From: Sordaria brevicollis
Lineage: Eukaryota; Ascomycota; Sordariomycetes; Sordariales; Sordariaceae
DNA: 64,000 bases
Direction of reading: 5' to 3'
Assembly: GCA_033439795.1 (NCBI GenBank)
Contig: JAUTDP010000007.1
Location: forward strand, 1,860,001-1,924,000
Positions 48,201 to 58,588 of the stretch are shown piece by piece. The position numbers and the translations under genes are program-made. The first letter of the stretch is position 1; every line of letters begins with the position of its first letter. The notes below the pieces were generated by a model. That model did not search any database. It worked only from the letters and a program-made list of their open reading frames with translations, and had not been told where the DNA came from.

Positions 48201-49400
48201 TTTAACGGCTTAGCGTATTTAATAAAACCTAATCGTAAACTTCAAATTAATATTTAAGGATAAATAAAGATTCGATAACGTATTCGTAATAGTAAATCGA
48301 TTAAATAAAATATTATAAATTATCCCTTACTTTATAATAATAATAATTAAAAACGCGGCCCGTATATATTACGAAGGCCTTTACTATATTTACAAATTAT
48401 TAAACGAAGTTATTTCGGATAAGGGCCCCTAATTTATATCGGATTTTATAAACGAATTAATTAAAATTTTAAATATTAAATAGAAATTAGCCTCCTTAGG
48501 ATATAATTAAATTGCGGAGTAGGCCGAAATTATAAATAAATACTTCGATTAGTATTTTCGTCCCTTCGTTAATTATTTCTAAAATAATTAATTAAAAACG
48601 ATCTTAATAATAAATATAATATAAATAGGAATACCGTATAATAATTTAAATAGGATATAACCGTACGAAATATTAAAAAGATTCCTAATACCCGGAATTT
48701 TAAATTAAGAGGCTCGAATTAATTTCAATAGCGTATAATTAACGACTAAAGAGAAATTTAATTAGGAAGACGTATAAAGCTTAATAAATCGAATCTAAAA
48801 ATATATAAATAAAGTAAAAAAATTTATTACTAAAATTCAAGAGTAAATAATTAAATAATTAAATAAATATTAACGTATTTTAAATTTCGGATCCAATAAT
48901 AGAATATTTATTATTAAACGGAACGAATTTATAAACCGGCTAAATTATAAATTCGATTTTCCTTTAACGAACTAATATTTTAAAATTAAAAAAAAGTATA
49001 ATTATTTATTTAAATTAAAAATATTAAAGGGTTAGAAAGGAATAGATATCTTTTATACTAATAAGTTTCGGAAATATCCTAATAATTTATTACCCGGTTA
49101 AAAACTAAAAGAACTAATAAAGGAATATATAAAAAACGATATTAAATAAGAGGTAAAGGAAATTTTAACTTTTTAGGTATACTTTAATAAATTCTAATAC
49201 CGAATAAATTAAAAAGGATACAACCCGGACCCGAAGTTTTATAATATTAAGAATTTTAAAAATTTATTTAAACTCTTAAAAATATATTACGAAATATACC
49301 CTAAATACCCGGGGCCGCTTATATATTTAGAAGAATAATTATAGAAGGCTAAGGCGGAAGAGTTCGATAAAAATTATTTAAAGGATAACGTCCCTTTAAG
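45261..49400 (+). pseudogene. Element A pol (RIP-dead): PR-RT-RNaseH-IN-chromodomain
   Basis: Relics in Ty3/Gypsy order: protease LINSGINGN (about 45.45 kb, Asp now Asn); reverse transcriptase from DYRKFNVI-type sequence through KYPLPLINKI, IRIHPDDEKFTIFRIKYNTY and TYIDNIFIFSNNLEEYK (46.54-46.90 kb); RNase H (FYSKIIYKVEYNYLIYNKEL, about 47.36-47.43 kb); integrase core with VIVNRLNKI and EVISDKGP (about 48.28-48.45 kb); chromodomain-like tail KGYNPDPKFYNIKNFKN ending KYPGPLIYLE (about 49.2-49.34 kb). Frequent TAG/TAA replace Gln and Trp codons. Confidence 0.85.
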
Positions 49401-49507
49401 GAAGGGTATAAAGAAATTAAAGAGGGCAATAGGCGCTAGGAAATAAGGGACCTACTTTATATATAATAATAATTTTAATATTTCGAAGATTCGGGGCGAA
49501 TTTTTTT

Positions 49508-49522
49508 CGAAGGGGGGGGTAG
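49508..49522 (+). other. Polypurine tract of element A
   Basis: CGAAGGGGGGGGTAG directly upstream of the 3' LTR, the plus-strand priming site of LTR retrotransposons. Confidence 0.75.
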
Positions 49523-49787
49523 TATTACGGCGTTAGCGGATAGGGTCCCTATTAGGGCCTTATTTAGCGGACTAGTTATCGCTTAGACGGTTACCCTAAT
49601 AGAGGTTGACCGTACTAGCGCACGTGATTACGTGCCACCTTCATAGGTCGTCCGCGCTTAAATATAAACTTTAGCGCGGGGCGCGCCCTTTATTCGTTTT
49701 CTTCTTTTCTTCTTTATCTTGTAATTCTACAATAGACCTAGATTTAACGTATTAAACTTATCTTTCGTAATTACGTCGCTCGTGATA
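49523..49787 (+). repeat. 3' LTR of element A
   Basis: 265 bp beginning TATTACGGCG (TGTCACGGCG in the partner) and ending CGTGATA, followed by AGAAT. All differences from the 5' LTR that I checked are transitions. Confidence 0.92.
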
Positions 49788-49792
49788 AGAAT

Positions 49793-50980
49793 AAGAATAC
49801 GGTCCGGGTTAATTTCGCGAACGAATTTTTACGTAAGAATTTCGCGAATCTTCCTCTTAAAAGTAAATTTATTTTATCCTTTATTATTATTATTATTATT
49901 ATTATTATTTCTACTATTTTTATTATTAAAATCCTTTTCTTTATTAGAATTGTTATTACCCGAATTATTATTAACGTCCTCCTCCCCGGTAATATCTTCC
50001 TTATTTCGGTCTTCTTCTCCGCTTTTATTTCCTATTTTACGAATATAATAACCGGTAGGGTATTCTTTTATAAAAATATCCTTATAAACTTTCTAATCGT
50101 TTAGCGGGGTAATATAAAGCTAGTAATAATTTTTACGCTTAGTATTATAACGAGTAAAAAATTTATCCCAAATTTCTTTAAAAATAATTAGAATATCGGT
50201 CGCCCAATTATACCTTATATTAAATATTATTATTAATTTCTTTTAAATAATATAATAATTATATTTAATATCCTACTTCGATTTAATCGCGTTAATAGTT
50301 TATAAATAATACGGCTACTTCTCCTTCGCCCTCTTAAATATATATTCCTAAATTTTATTATACTTTTTTACCTTACCGGATTTGAAATATCCCTTTCTTT
50401 TATATTTACCGAATTATTTTATTATTTAATTAATTATTTTACGGTTATAAATAATATATTTAAATAGGGTAGAAGAAATATTAATCGATTGCGATTAAAT
50501 AGCCCGTTTACGTTTAATCCTTATAGTATTTTAAGTAATTTATTGCAATTAGGATTAAAATTAAATCTAAATCTAATTTTAAATATATTACGGCTAATTC
50601 TATTAAATATATTCCAATTAATTATTCTATTAAGTATATTCTAATTAATTATTCTATTAAATATATTTTAATTAATTATTTAATTATTAAGTATATTCTA
50701 ATTAATTAGTTTATTAGGTAGGAGGAGGATTCGATTAAGTAGTTTAATTAATCTAATTCTAAATTTAAATTTCGAGAAGTTAATTCTCGAAAGGTAAAGT
50801 CTCGTTAATAATTATATCGTCGTCATCCGTAATAGAAGTATAAAGGTAGTCGTCAATAGAGAGGTTCCGATTATTAGCGCTAATCGAAGATAAATTAATA
50901 AACTCCTCGATTAAACCTTAATCTCTATCGTTATTTATATTATTGGTTTTGGCGGGCAAAAATACTAGGAATATAATTAC
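49793..50980 (-). pseudogene. Harbinger second ORF relic, possible Myb/SANT-like protein
   Basis: Minus-strand remnant in the right part of the Harbinger element. It starts with an acidic stretch (ISANNRNLSIDDYLYTSITD at about 50.9-50.8 kb) and later reads ATDILIIFKEIWDKFFTRYN (about 50.2-50.1 kb). PIF/Harbinger elements usually carry such a second DNA-binding protein gene. Family assignment is an inference from position. Confidence 0.4.
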
Positions 50981-51188
50981 GATATTAAAAACCAAGCTAT
51001 TAATTTTATTACGTATCTAAATCGAAGGCGGTGAGCCGGATTATACAAAGCTATACCCAAAACGTTCAAATCTAGAAAGTGGACCTCGTATATACTATAT
51101 CGATTAGTGGCCTCCACTTTGGGCGACCAAGAATTCACAGAAGTCTATACTGCTGGGAGCAAGCAGTCCGCTACCGAACGGGCCCTTA

Positions 51189-54100
51189 CGGTTGATCGGC
51201 AGTGAATAGTGCTCGGCCGACAACGAACGGCCTGAAAATCCGACCTTGTTAGGCGCTTCCAAGTGTTCCTGACGAGCCTGGTGCTGCAAGCATCCGAAAT
51301 CTAGCGTACTTCGTCGTACAAACTCTCGATTTCTCTATCAGCAGACCGTGGGCATGAGGGTTGTAAGAGTGAGCGAGTAGGCGAGTTATGCGGCATGCAG
51401 GAGTGAACAAGGCCAGTCATATCGTGCGAGGGTTGAGAGATGACCAGCCATTATCCTCGCAGATTGAAGTCCCCGCTGTTGACGGTGTCATCCTGGCGAT
51501 GCTGTGGTAAGTGCTGATGGTTTTTGTCTGAAGTCCGTAGCGGGGCTTTACATTGAATGATATCAAACGTTCAGGTTCAGCTACTGTGCTGTTACTGGCT
51601 CGTGTGCCAGGTAGATCATAGGACTTTAGATCTGTTGCAATGGTATATCGCACATCATAAGATGATCCGTGATTTGGTGCGAAAGCATTGCGTGCTGGTT
51701 GAGGTACCCCACGCTTCTTAATCATCTTCAGAGCGGGAAGAACCGCACTCTAATCAGAGTAGCTCAGTTGCAATACTGTGCAGTGCCCCCGGGAATGAGT
51801 AAGAGCTTGCCATCGCCTGTCACCATGCGTTGACCGGAGCGTGCGGAGCTTCGACCATAGCCAATGCACTTCTTCGAAACGGCCAGAACAGAGTGACAGA
51901 CATGGGTGGACACGCGAGTTTCCCCGTGGCCAGGCCACTATACTGGGAACATGGCGATGAATAGTCTTCTGCCTATGGGAGACTGATGGGTGTATTTCCC
52001 GGAATTCGAGGCAGGTTGTTTAGTCAGGGCTGACCAGCAGCATGGGAGATGAGGAGGCTGCCCAACACCCGGCACGAGATAACTCCCGATACGAAAACCT
52101 GTTGGTCTTCGACGTCCATTGCAACTTCCAGATGATTACAGCGAGTCTTGTGGTGTGCGAGGGCCTGCGGGTGTGAACCTGGTAGCTTAACTACAGCGGT
52201 ATGATGCAGCTGTCCCGCCCGCGGTAAACCTCAGCGTTGGTGCTCATGGCGGAAGGAGGCTTGATGCGACGCTGTGCGCCGTGAAATATGATCGTCTGGT
52301 TCTCCAATCATGGAATCTCTTTGCCTCACTGTCCAAAGCAACGCAATTTGAGTGAAGTCCATAAATAGAAGTGCAGCCCTCAATCCGGGAGCATCGATGC
52401 TGTATCACATCAGGGCGTTGCGCCGTGTCTCTTCCGAGTGAACTTGTGGCTCCGTAACAAATGATGACGGCCAGCAGGACGCTTGAATATCGCGAGACTG
52501 GCTCATCAGTGTTGAAGCTGTTGCTGAAAGAGAATGAAGATTCCAATTGATGAAAATCCCAGAGCTGTGTGCAAACACCACAACTTGGGGGCTGTCAGCG
52601 GATGGCACGGCACGGTTTAGGAGCCACGAAAGGCCTACCTTGAAGTTGCCTAGTATAAGGAAGTGACCACAATGGCTGTGTAACCCGTCATTTCCAGGTG
52701 CAGCTCTCTGGATGACATTAGTTGACTGCCCATGATCGGTATGAGCATGCTCGAGAGGTGCGGACAACGTGCCGCGCAAAGAAGTCTGTCGTAGTATAGG
52801 TATGTATCTCAAGTTCATCGGGAGAACCGGAGCTCTCAGAAGGCTTCAGCTTTGCTCAGCCGTGACCGCAACTGGGACGGCCCGGGTTGCTGCAGGAAAA
52901 GCCCCGGGTGCGAAGAAACGAATCAGAGGTGAGAGTAAGCGAACTGGTCCACAGAACACCAACCAGGTTCAGCATGGCCGGCCGAGACAGAGGATGAGGC
53001 CCAGACGGAAGATGTGTGGTAATAGTACAGTGACGAGCAACATCGATGCCCCGAGTCCTTTTTGCCTCTCAACAGTCATGAATCACGGCATGAAGTAATG
53101 CAATGGTAGCTGCGGGGCCGCTGTGCACCTCCAGTTCACCGAATTACCAGGCTCTTTGTACCTCCCGAAAGATGGGCAAGGCACAGGCACATGCAAGGAG
53201 CAATGAAGAGAGCGGGTTGTCTTCCTAACATGAGCCCGAGCCGTACGCTCCAGATGGTGTTGTCGTGTTCCTGGACGTGAAGGTGGTGATACTTTCGCTT
53301 GAGATGGCCACTGCGAGTTTTTGACTGAGACCCCCCGGACCCTTTTACCAGAGAAATGTCGCCATCATGGTGCTCTGACCGAACTGTGGAAGGATTGGCA
53401 AAGCATATGTGATTGCTGTGTCTCGGTGGCGCTACGCCATCAGCCAGCTTCTACCCGTGGCCAGTGGGAGAGAAAGCGTGCCTGACTTGAGTATTTTAGA
53501 AGTGTCGCTTTTTCTCGTCGAGAAATACAACATTAGCCGCATTGAAACTGTCATACTCAAGAGGTAACAGCCAAAAGCACAGCCAGGAGCACGTCGAGAA
53601 GATGGGTTTTGTCTGCACGTAATTTGACGACTCCAGGTCCGCACAAGTTATATGTACCGGTACGTGGTATGTTCAACCCCATCTCCTAGTAGGAATTTGG
53701 GTCCTGCTTGCGATTGGTCGCCTCGTCGGCTGGTGTGTAACACCTGGGCCCGTCTCTTTTTGTTGGTGTGAGGGTCGGACACGGTCCCGAACCAAAGTGT
53801 GCTCATTGCACAGAGGGTGCCCTCAGGTGCCTGCTGCTTGGTAGTTGCTGGTAGCGTAGGCCTACGCCGTCCCGTCTCATGGCGAGCATGGTCGTATCGT
53901 ACGGCAAGCGTATTGCGTAAGCTGAGATGTCCTGTAACCGTGGTCTAGGTGGTGGTGAGGAGGGACCTGGGAGTTGATCGAGCGAGGGGCCTCTGAAGTC
54001 AGCGGCTGGTGCCGAGATCGCACATCACCAGTGTCCAATCTTGAGCTAAGGGGATGGCTTGCTCTATGTTGTCAGGCAGTTGATTCGCTTCAGGCCTTTG

Positions 54101-54610
54101 AGCCCGTCATCTTCACGCCGAGAGTGGCCAGCGAGACGAGTGAAGGGTGACTTTGGGAAAGAGGAAATGGAGATCAGAAATGCGCGGTGAGGTCAATTTT
54201 CCCACTTGACGGCTTCAGGGTGTCTGGGTGCCATCATCACTGACTGCAGAGGTGAGGTTGGAGACGGAACCCCAGAATCGGACTGATGAAGAACCAAGGC
54301 CACGGCATCTTGGCGAGAGCTTGATATGGCGGGGATGGCCTCTGAGAGGAGGGACGGAACCAAAAAGGGCACAAGGGGAGGGGAGAGGGGTGAAGAAAGA
54401 AGGGCTGGTGATGATGGATGAAAATGTCAAGCTGCACGGGACGGCAGGCCTGAAAAGAGGGAAGAGGCCGTGACGGGGTGACTGGAGACAACACAGTGAG
54501 TGAGAAAGCGCGAAGAGAGGAGACGAGGAAAGAGCAAAGTCAACAGTGTTCATCACTGGGCTCCACTCATTGCGCACTACTATAGTACTCGGGGGATGGA
54601 GGGCGGGCGT
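51189..54610. other. Gene-poor region of normal composition
   Basis: ORFs of 100-137 codons on the minus strand (51417-51725, 52244-52546 and 52405-52818) overlap and show no domain. No gene, tRNA or repeat recognised. Confidence 0.5.
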
Positions 54611-54614
54611 GGCC

Positions 54615-55146
54615 ATTGTTCATCCCCCTCTTTTGGTAAAAGAGGGGGTGGAAAAAATCTGGGACAGTGAAATAATCTAGGACAACCCAAATTTAGTAAT
54701 GAATAGAATGCATCAACGCATACCACCACACAGCATTTTTCAAAAAATCTAAGAAAATTTCAAAAGGTAAATAATTAGGTTAAATAGCGATTTTCAAAAT
54801 TTCTCAATTTTTGGCCAAAGCGTTATCGAGATATTTGAAATATAATACTTTTTGCTAAGCAAATCGTAATTCGTATTGCGCATCACAAAATTGCAGCGTT
54901 TGGTGAGATATAAGAGGTTGAGGAGCTTTTGCTCACCCAATTTTTATCTGAAAATTTTAAAATTTTTCCTATTAATTTTTATTACTTGAAATTCCTTTCT
55001 AGAATTTTCTTGGATTTTTTAAAAAATGCTGGGTAGTAGCCTGAGTTGATACATTCCGGTTACCACCAAATTTGGCCTTGTCCCAGATTATTTTACTGTC
55101 CCAGATTTTTTCCACCCCCTCTTCTACGGAGAGGGGGTTGAACAAT
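54615..55146. mobile_element. Fold-back MITE with about 150-bp inverted repeats
   Basis: The left end reads ATTGTTCATCCCCCTC and the reverse complement of the right end ATTGTTCAACCCCCTC. Both continue AGAGGGGGTGGAAAAAATCT and GGGACAGT, with similarity to about 150 bp. Near each tip is a hairpin, CCCCCTCTTTT/AAAAGAGGGGG on the left and a diverged copy on the right. The interior is AT-rich without an ORF. A target duplication is not clear; GCCA at 54612-54615 and 55147-55150 is possible. Superfamily unknown. Confidence 0.8.
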
Positions 55147-55150
55147 GCCA

Positions 55151-58100
55151 AGGCGCCCTACAACCCCCGAGTACCTACCACTCGACGAACCGAACTGCGG
55201 TGCAATGAAACGAGTGCCTTACCATGTGTCACGCAGGCATTTCAATCTTACGCTAACTGTACGGGCACAGTCCAGCAGTGTTGACGTGAAATTTCGGAAA
55301 CTTTGCGCGTGCAGGTATCTTGTAATTTACTGGGCTCTCGGATATGCAATGCTCCTTCCCAGGTCCCTGTAGTGCCTGCCTCTCCGTGATCCGGGCCCCT
55401 CTGGACTCTTGCCCTCCGGACCGACTTCATGACGGTTATCCTTTCCACTTCCTCAACATATCACCAGCATCGGATACAGCAGTGGCTTGGTGAAAATTCT
55501 GCACCTGCCCTTTGGAAAATTTGTATGACAATTGAACCGAACTCGACACTGCAGCGAGCTGGCCAAATCTGAACGGGCCCGACATGGAGTGAAGTGTGTA
55601 AACTCCCGGTCCCGTCTCCTTCTCTCAGTCACCTTCGTTTCCGAAGTCAGTCAGTCAGCTTTCCGGGGTGGTGTACGGCCCTAACCGAATGAACGACGCA
55701 CGCGCTGCACCGTACGCAGTAGACGCCCGTTTTTAGGTGGCCCATCATCCCATGATTTCGCCCATTCCAGACCACCGCTTCTCTCGGATTTATCACAGAC
55801 TCCCGATTGGGCCGTTCCTGCGCTAGAATCGTCAAGCCGTCGTCGCCCACGCAAGCCCGTCGCCGGCCGTCACCTCTCGCATAGAAATGCTCCAAAGAAT
55901 CATTTCCCTTTCCGCCCCTCATCTCGTGTTCTGCCCGCCTTTGCCGTGCTCATCAAGCGGTCTCACATTTCCCCACAGGCCACACAGACCACGGCACCGC
56001 AAAGCACAACGGCTTCCTTGGGGGTCCCGGTATCTCTGCACTAGAGGTATACAACAAGGCCCAGCAGACAGGTACAGTAAATACCGTGTTTGCGTCCTGG
56101 AACCATCCACACAGCTCGGGCCATATCAGTCATGCTTATCTAACTTTCTATGGACCCCTTGGGGCTGCTCTTCTTTTTCCAGACAATTTCCACCATTCGC
56201 ACTAAAAAGAAAGGCGCTCAACGGCCAGACTAGAAGGCTTGGTTATTTCTACCACAAAATCACACTTCCACACTACAGTGACCGCAAGGGAAGCCCTCTC
56301 CGCAGCGCCGTCCCGTCCCTCCACTGGCAGAGAGCTGGCAAGCGGGCTGCTGAATGGCACACGCTGGGACGCCGACACCCTCCACAGTTGGGCCTGTCTC
56401 TTGAACTCGCCAGTCCCCAGTCAGCTTCAGCTCATACACATCACTTGAAAGTCTTTGCTCACAGTGCTGCGAATCAGTTGCTGTTGCAAGACAAAAGAGC
56501 ACAGGCGCGCACCCATGCATCTCCCTGATGTTCAGGACTCTTCAGGGTATGATTGAACTGCACTGAGCCTGGATCTGGTTCAGGGATACAGCCGTCAAGC
56601 AAAGCGTCAATTGGTCCATGGCACAAAGTTGATTCCCAAAGGGTTGTGTTGTGTGCGAAGCGTGTCTTCTTTGCTCAGCACTCGGGCTGTCAGGCCATCT
56701 CTGTGTGTAAAGAGCTGGGTCCGGTGTCTAGTCCACACTGGGATTGTTTCTTGATGGTTCCGGGGACGGCGGCATGCGATGAAATGGACGAGTTTGGTTC
56801 CCTCTGCCTCCATAGCCTCTTCCCAGCCAGGACTTCCATGATCATCTCGACCCCTGATGCCATGTTCGTCTTCGTTCACTTTGTGGGGCTCTGCAGGGTG
56901 TGATTGCTTTTCCTAGGGCGCAAGGATGATGGATCTCAAAGGACCCGACCAGTGTCTCTCTCTCTGAGGTTTGTGTCTCTTCCAGCTCCCCTTCAATCCC
57001 TTCCATTCCCCCCAGTGTCTCCTTTTCGCTGCACCACTCACAGCCCATTTCGTCTGTGCGCCCAAGACGGGAAACCCTGGCTGATAAAGCTCTCGCAAGC
57101 TCGCAACCCCAACCACACCAAGCCTCCCACACCCCTTGCCCCCCTTCTTCATATTGCACACTGTGTTACATCCTTGCCAGCCATGTACCGATACCCCGTA
57201 CTTCCACCTTGTGGTTCTGATCCATCAGAGCACGAAATGCCCCGGGGAGTTGGTCAGCGGGTCGGCTAACCAACCCAAGATGTCGTGGTGACTGGTAAAG
57301 CTATCCAAAGTGCTGCTCTTATAGACCAGATCCAGGAGAAGCCAGCCGTGACTTGGAGGTTGCAAAAGATGTGCAGTGCCAGTGGCCTGTGTTCATCTCA
57401 AAGCTATCACAGACGTTTTTGGATGCTGTAGAGGTGTGTATGCACGGAAACTTTGGCCAGGAGCGCCATCCCGTCTTTACAGTACAAAAGTCATGAACGA
57501 GTAAAAGTATTTCATCACGGCGATCAGGGCGACCGGGGAGCCAGCCCCCTCCCCCCCTGCTCCCTCTCCGCGGTGCCCAGACGTGGATCACTTGTGAGCC
57601 CCTGTCATCAACACCACCCACACTGCTTTGAGCACTTCCCTCCCGGTCATCATCCACTTTCCGCCCTCGAGAACACCCCCCCGAGGCTCCCACGTAAGTG
57701 TACACTACAAAGTAGCCAGCTACCGGCCTAGCGCCGCCTCAACGTGTGTGCTTGCCCCGTGCGTGTTGGCCGTCGACACTAGGCCAGAGGTACATGCCGA
57801 TTAGATCTGTACAAGACTCCGTACACCTTGCTTGTGTTGTTCAGGTTCTGGATTCTCCTCTTCCTCGCTCTCATCCCCGTTCTCTCCGTCGAGCTGACAG
57901 CACCTCACACGGCGCAATCACAGCACATCTTGTCATCAAACCAGATCCTCCTTCAACCGCCGACATCACCACTGAGGTTGCTTCCAGGCCCAGAAAAGAC
58001 TCTCTCCCTCGGTTTCTTCTCTTCCTGTAAGTCTCTGCTGTGATCTGTCTTTCCGGATTCAGGTTGCTTGTCTTTGCCGCCTTCACTTGGTTGCGAGGGA

Positions 58101-58588
58101 TCCGCGAGACTAAGGTGAGCCGACACATCGTCACTTCGCCCGTGTCTCGCTCTCCCGCTCCCGCCCGTATCTCCCCAATCTCATCGAACCCCGTAGCCCC
58201 TGCCAGCTCGCCCCTCCTGGCGGCTTGCTCACTCTTAAACCGGTTAAGCCCCCCAACCGGTCCACCCCCTTGCTCTTTCTTAGCCCTGCCATTCTGCTTG
58301 ACCCACACGTTCTTTCATATCAACCGAGAGTCTGCCGCCTTCTCGTTCATCTGACCCTCAGTCACTCTTTCTTGCAAACCCACCAGCCCGAGACAGAGTC
58401 GTGTGAGAGAGCACCTGTGTAGACGTCATCCGGTTTCCCGGGCTGTCTTGACTGAGCACTGGATTTCTCTTGTGCCGTGGTTCCAAACCTCACTGTCTAG
58501 AGCTTGAGCACTCATACTGCCAGATCTGATCGGCCAAATTACTAACTTGTCTCTCGCCATCTCTGGCAGCGTCGACGAACTAGAGAAA
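55151..58588. other. Upstream region and probable 5'UTR of the homeobox gene
   Basis: Normal composition with pyrimidine-rich stretches. Overlapping ORFs (largest plus 55887-56528) show no domain. A good intron acceptor with TACTAAC branch (58540s) and CTGGCAG ends at 58569. A matching donor GGTGAGC at 58115 would make a 455-nt 5'UTR intron; other GTAAGT donors exist at about 57694 and 58027. The transcript may therefore start well upstream. Confidence 0.5.

Larger units (their letters stand above)
31179..49787 (+). mobile_element. Gypsy LTR retrotransposon A, interrupted by element B
   Basis: Two 265-bp LTRs in direct orientation (31179-31443 and 49523-49787) differ only by transitions. The 5-bp target duplication is AGAAT at 31174-31178 and 49788-49792. 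Purine-rich GAAGGGGGGGGTAG lies directly before the 3' LTR, a polypurine tract. Internal relics on the plus strand run in Ty3/Gypsy order: gag with zinc knuckle, protease, reverse transcriptase, RNase H, integrase, and a C-terminal chromodomain-like tail. Without element B it is 7.27 kb, a usual Gypsy length. It lies inside the Harbinger element. Confidence 0.93.
29075..51185. mobile_element. PIF/Harbinger DNA transposon, interrupted by nested Gypsy elements
   Basis: Inverted ends begin GGGCCCGTTCGGTAGCGGAC on both sides and match for about 47 bp; differences are mainly RIP-type transitions plus one indel. They are flanked by TTA (29072-29074 and 51186-51188), the 3-bp duplication typical of PIF/Harbinger. 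The left part (to 31178) holds a DDE transposase relic on the plus strand. The right part (from 49788) holds a second relic on the minus strand. Removing the 18.6-kb retroelement and one AGAAT copy leaves about 3.5 kb, a normal Harbinger size. Composition changes to normal genomic values at both ends. Confidence 0.92.

Noticed and set aside
55887..56528. 213-codon ORF upstream of the homeobox gene
   Set aside because: Low-complexity, Pro/Ser/His-rich translation with no domain and no support for a start; more likely non-coding leader.
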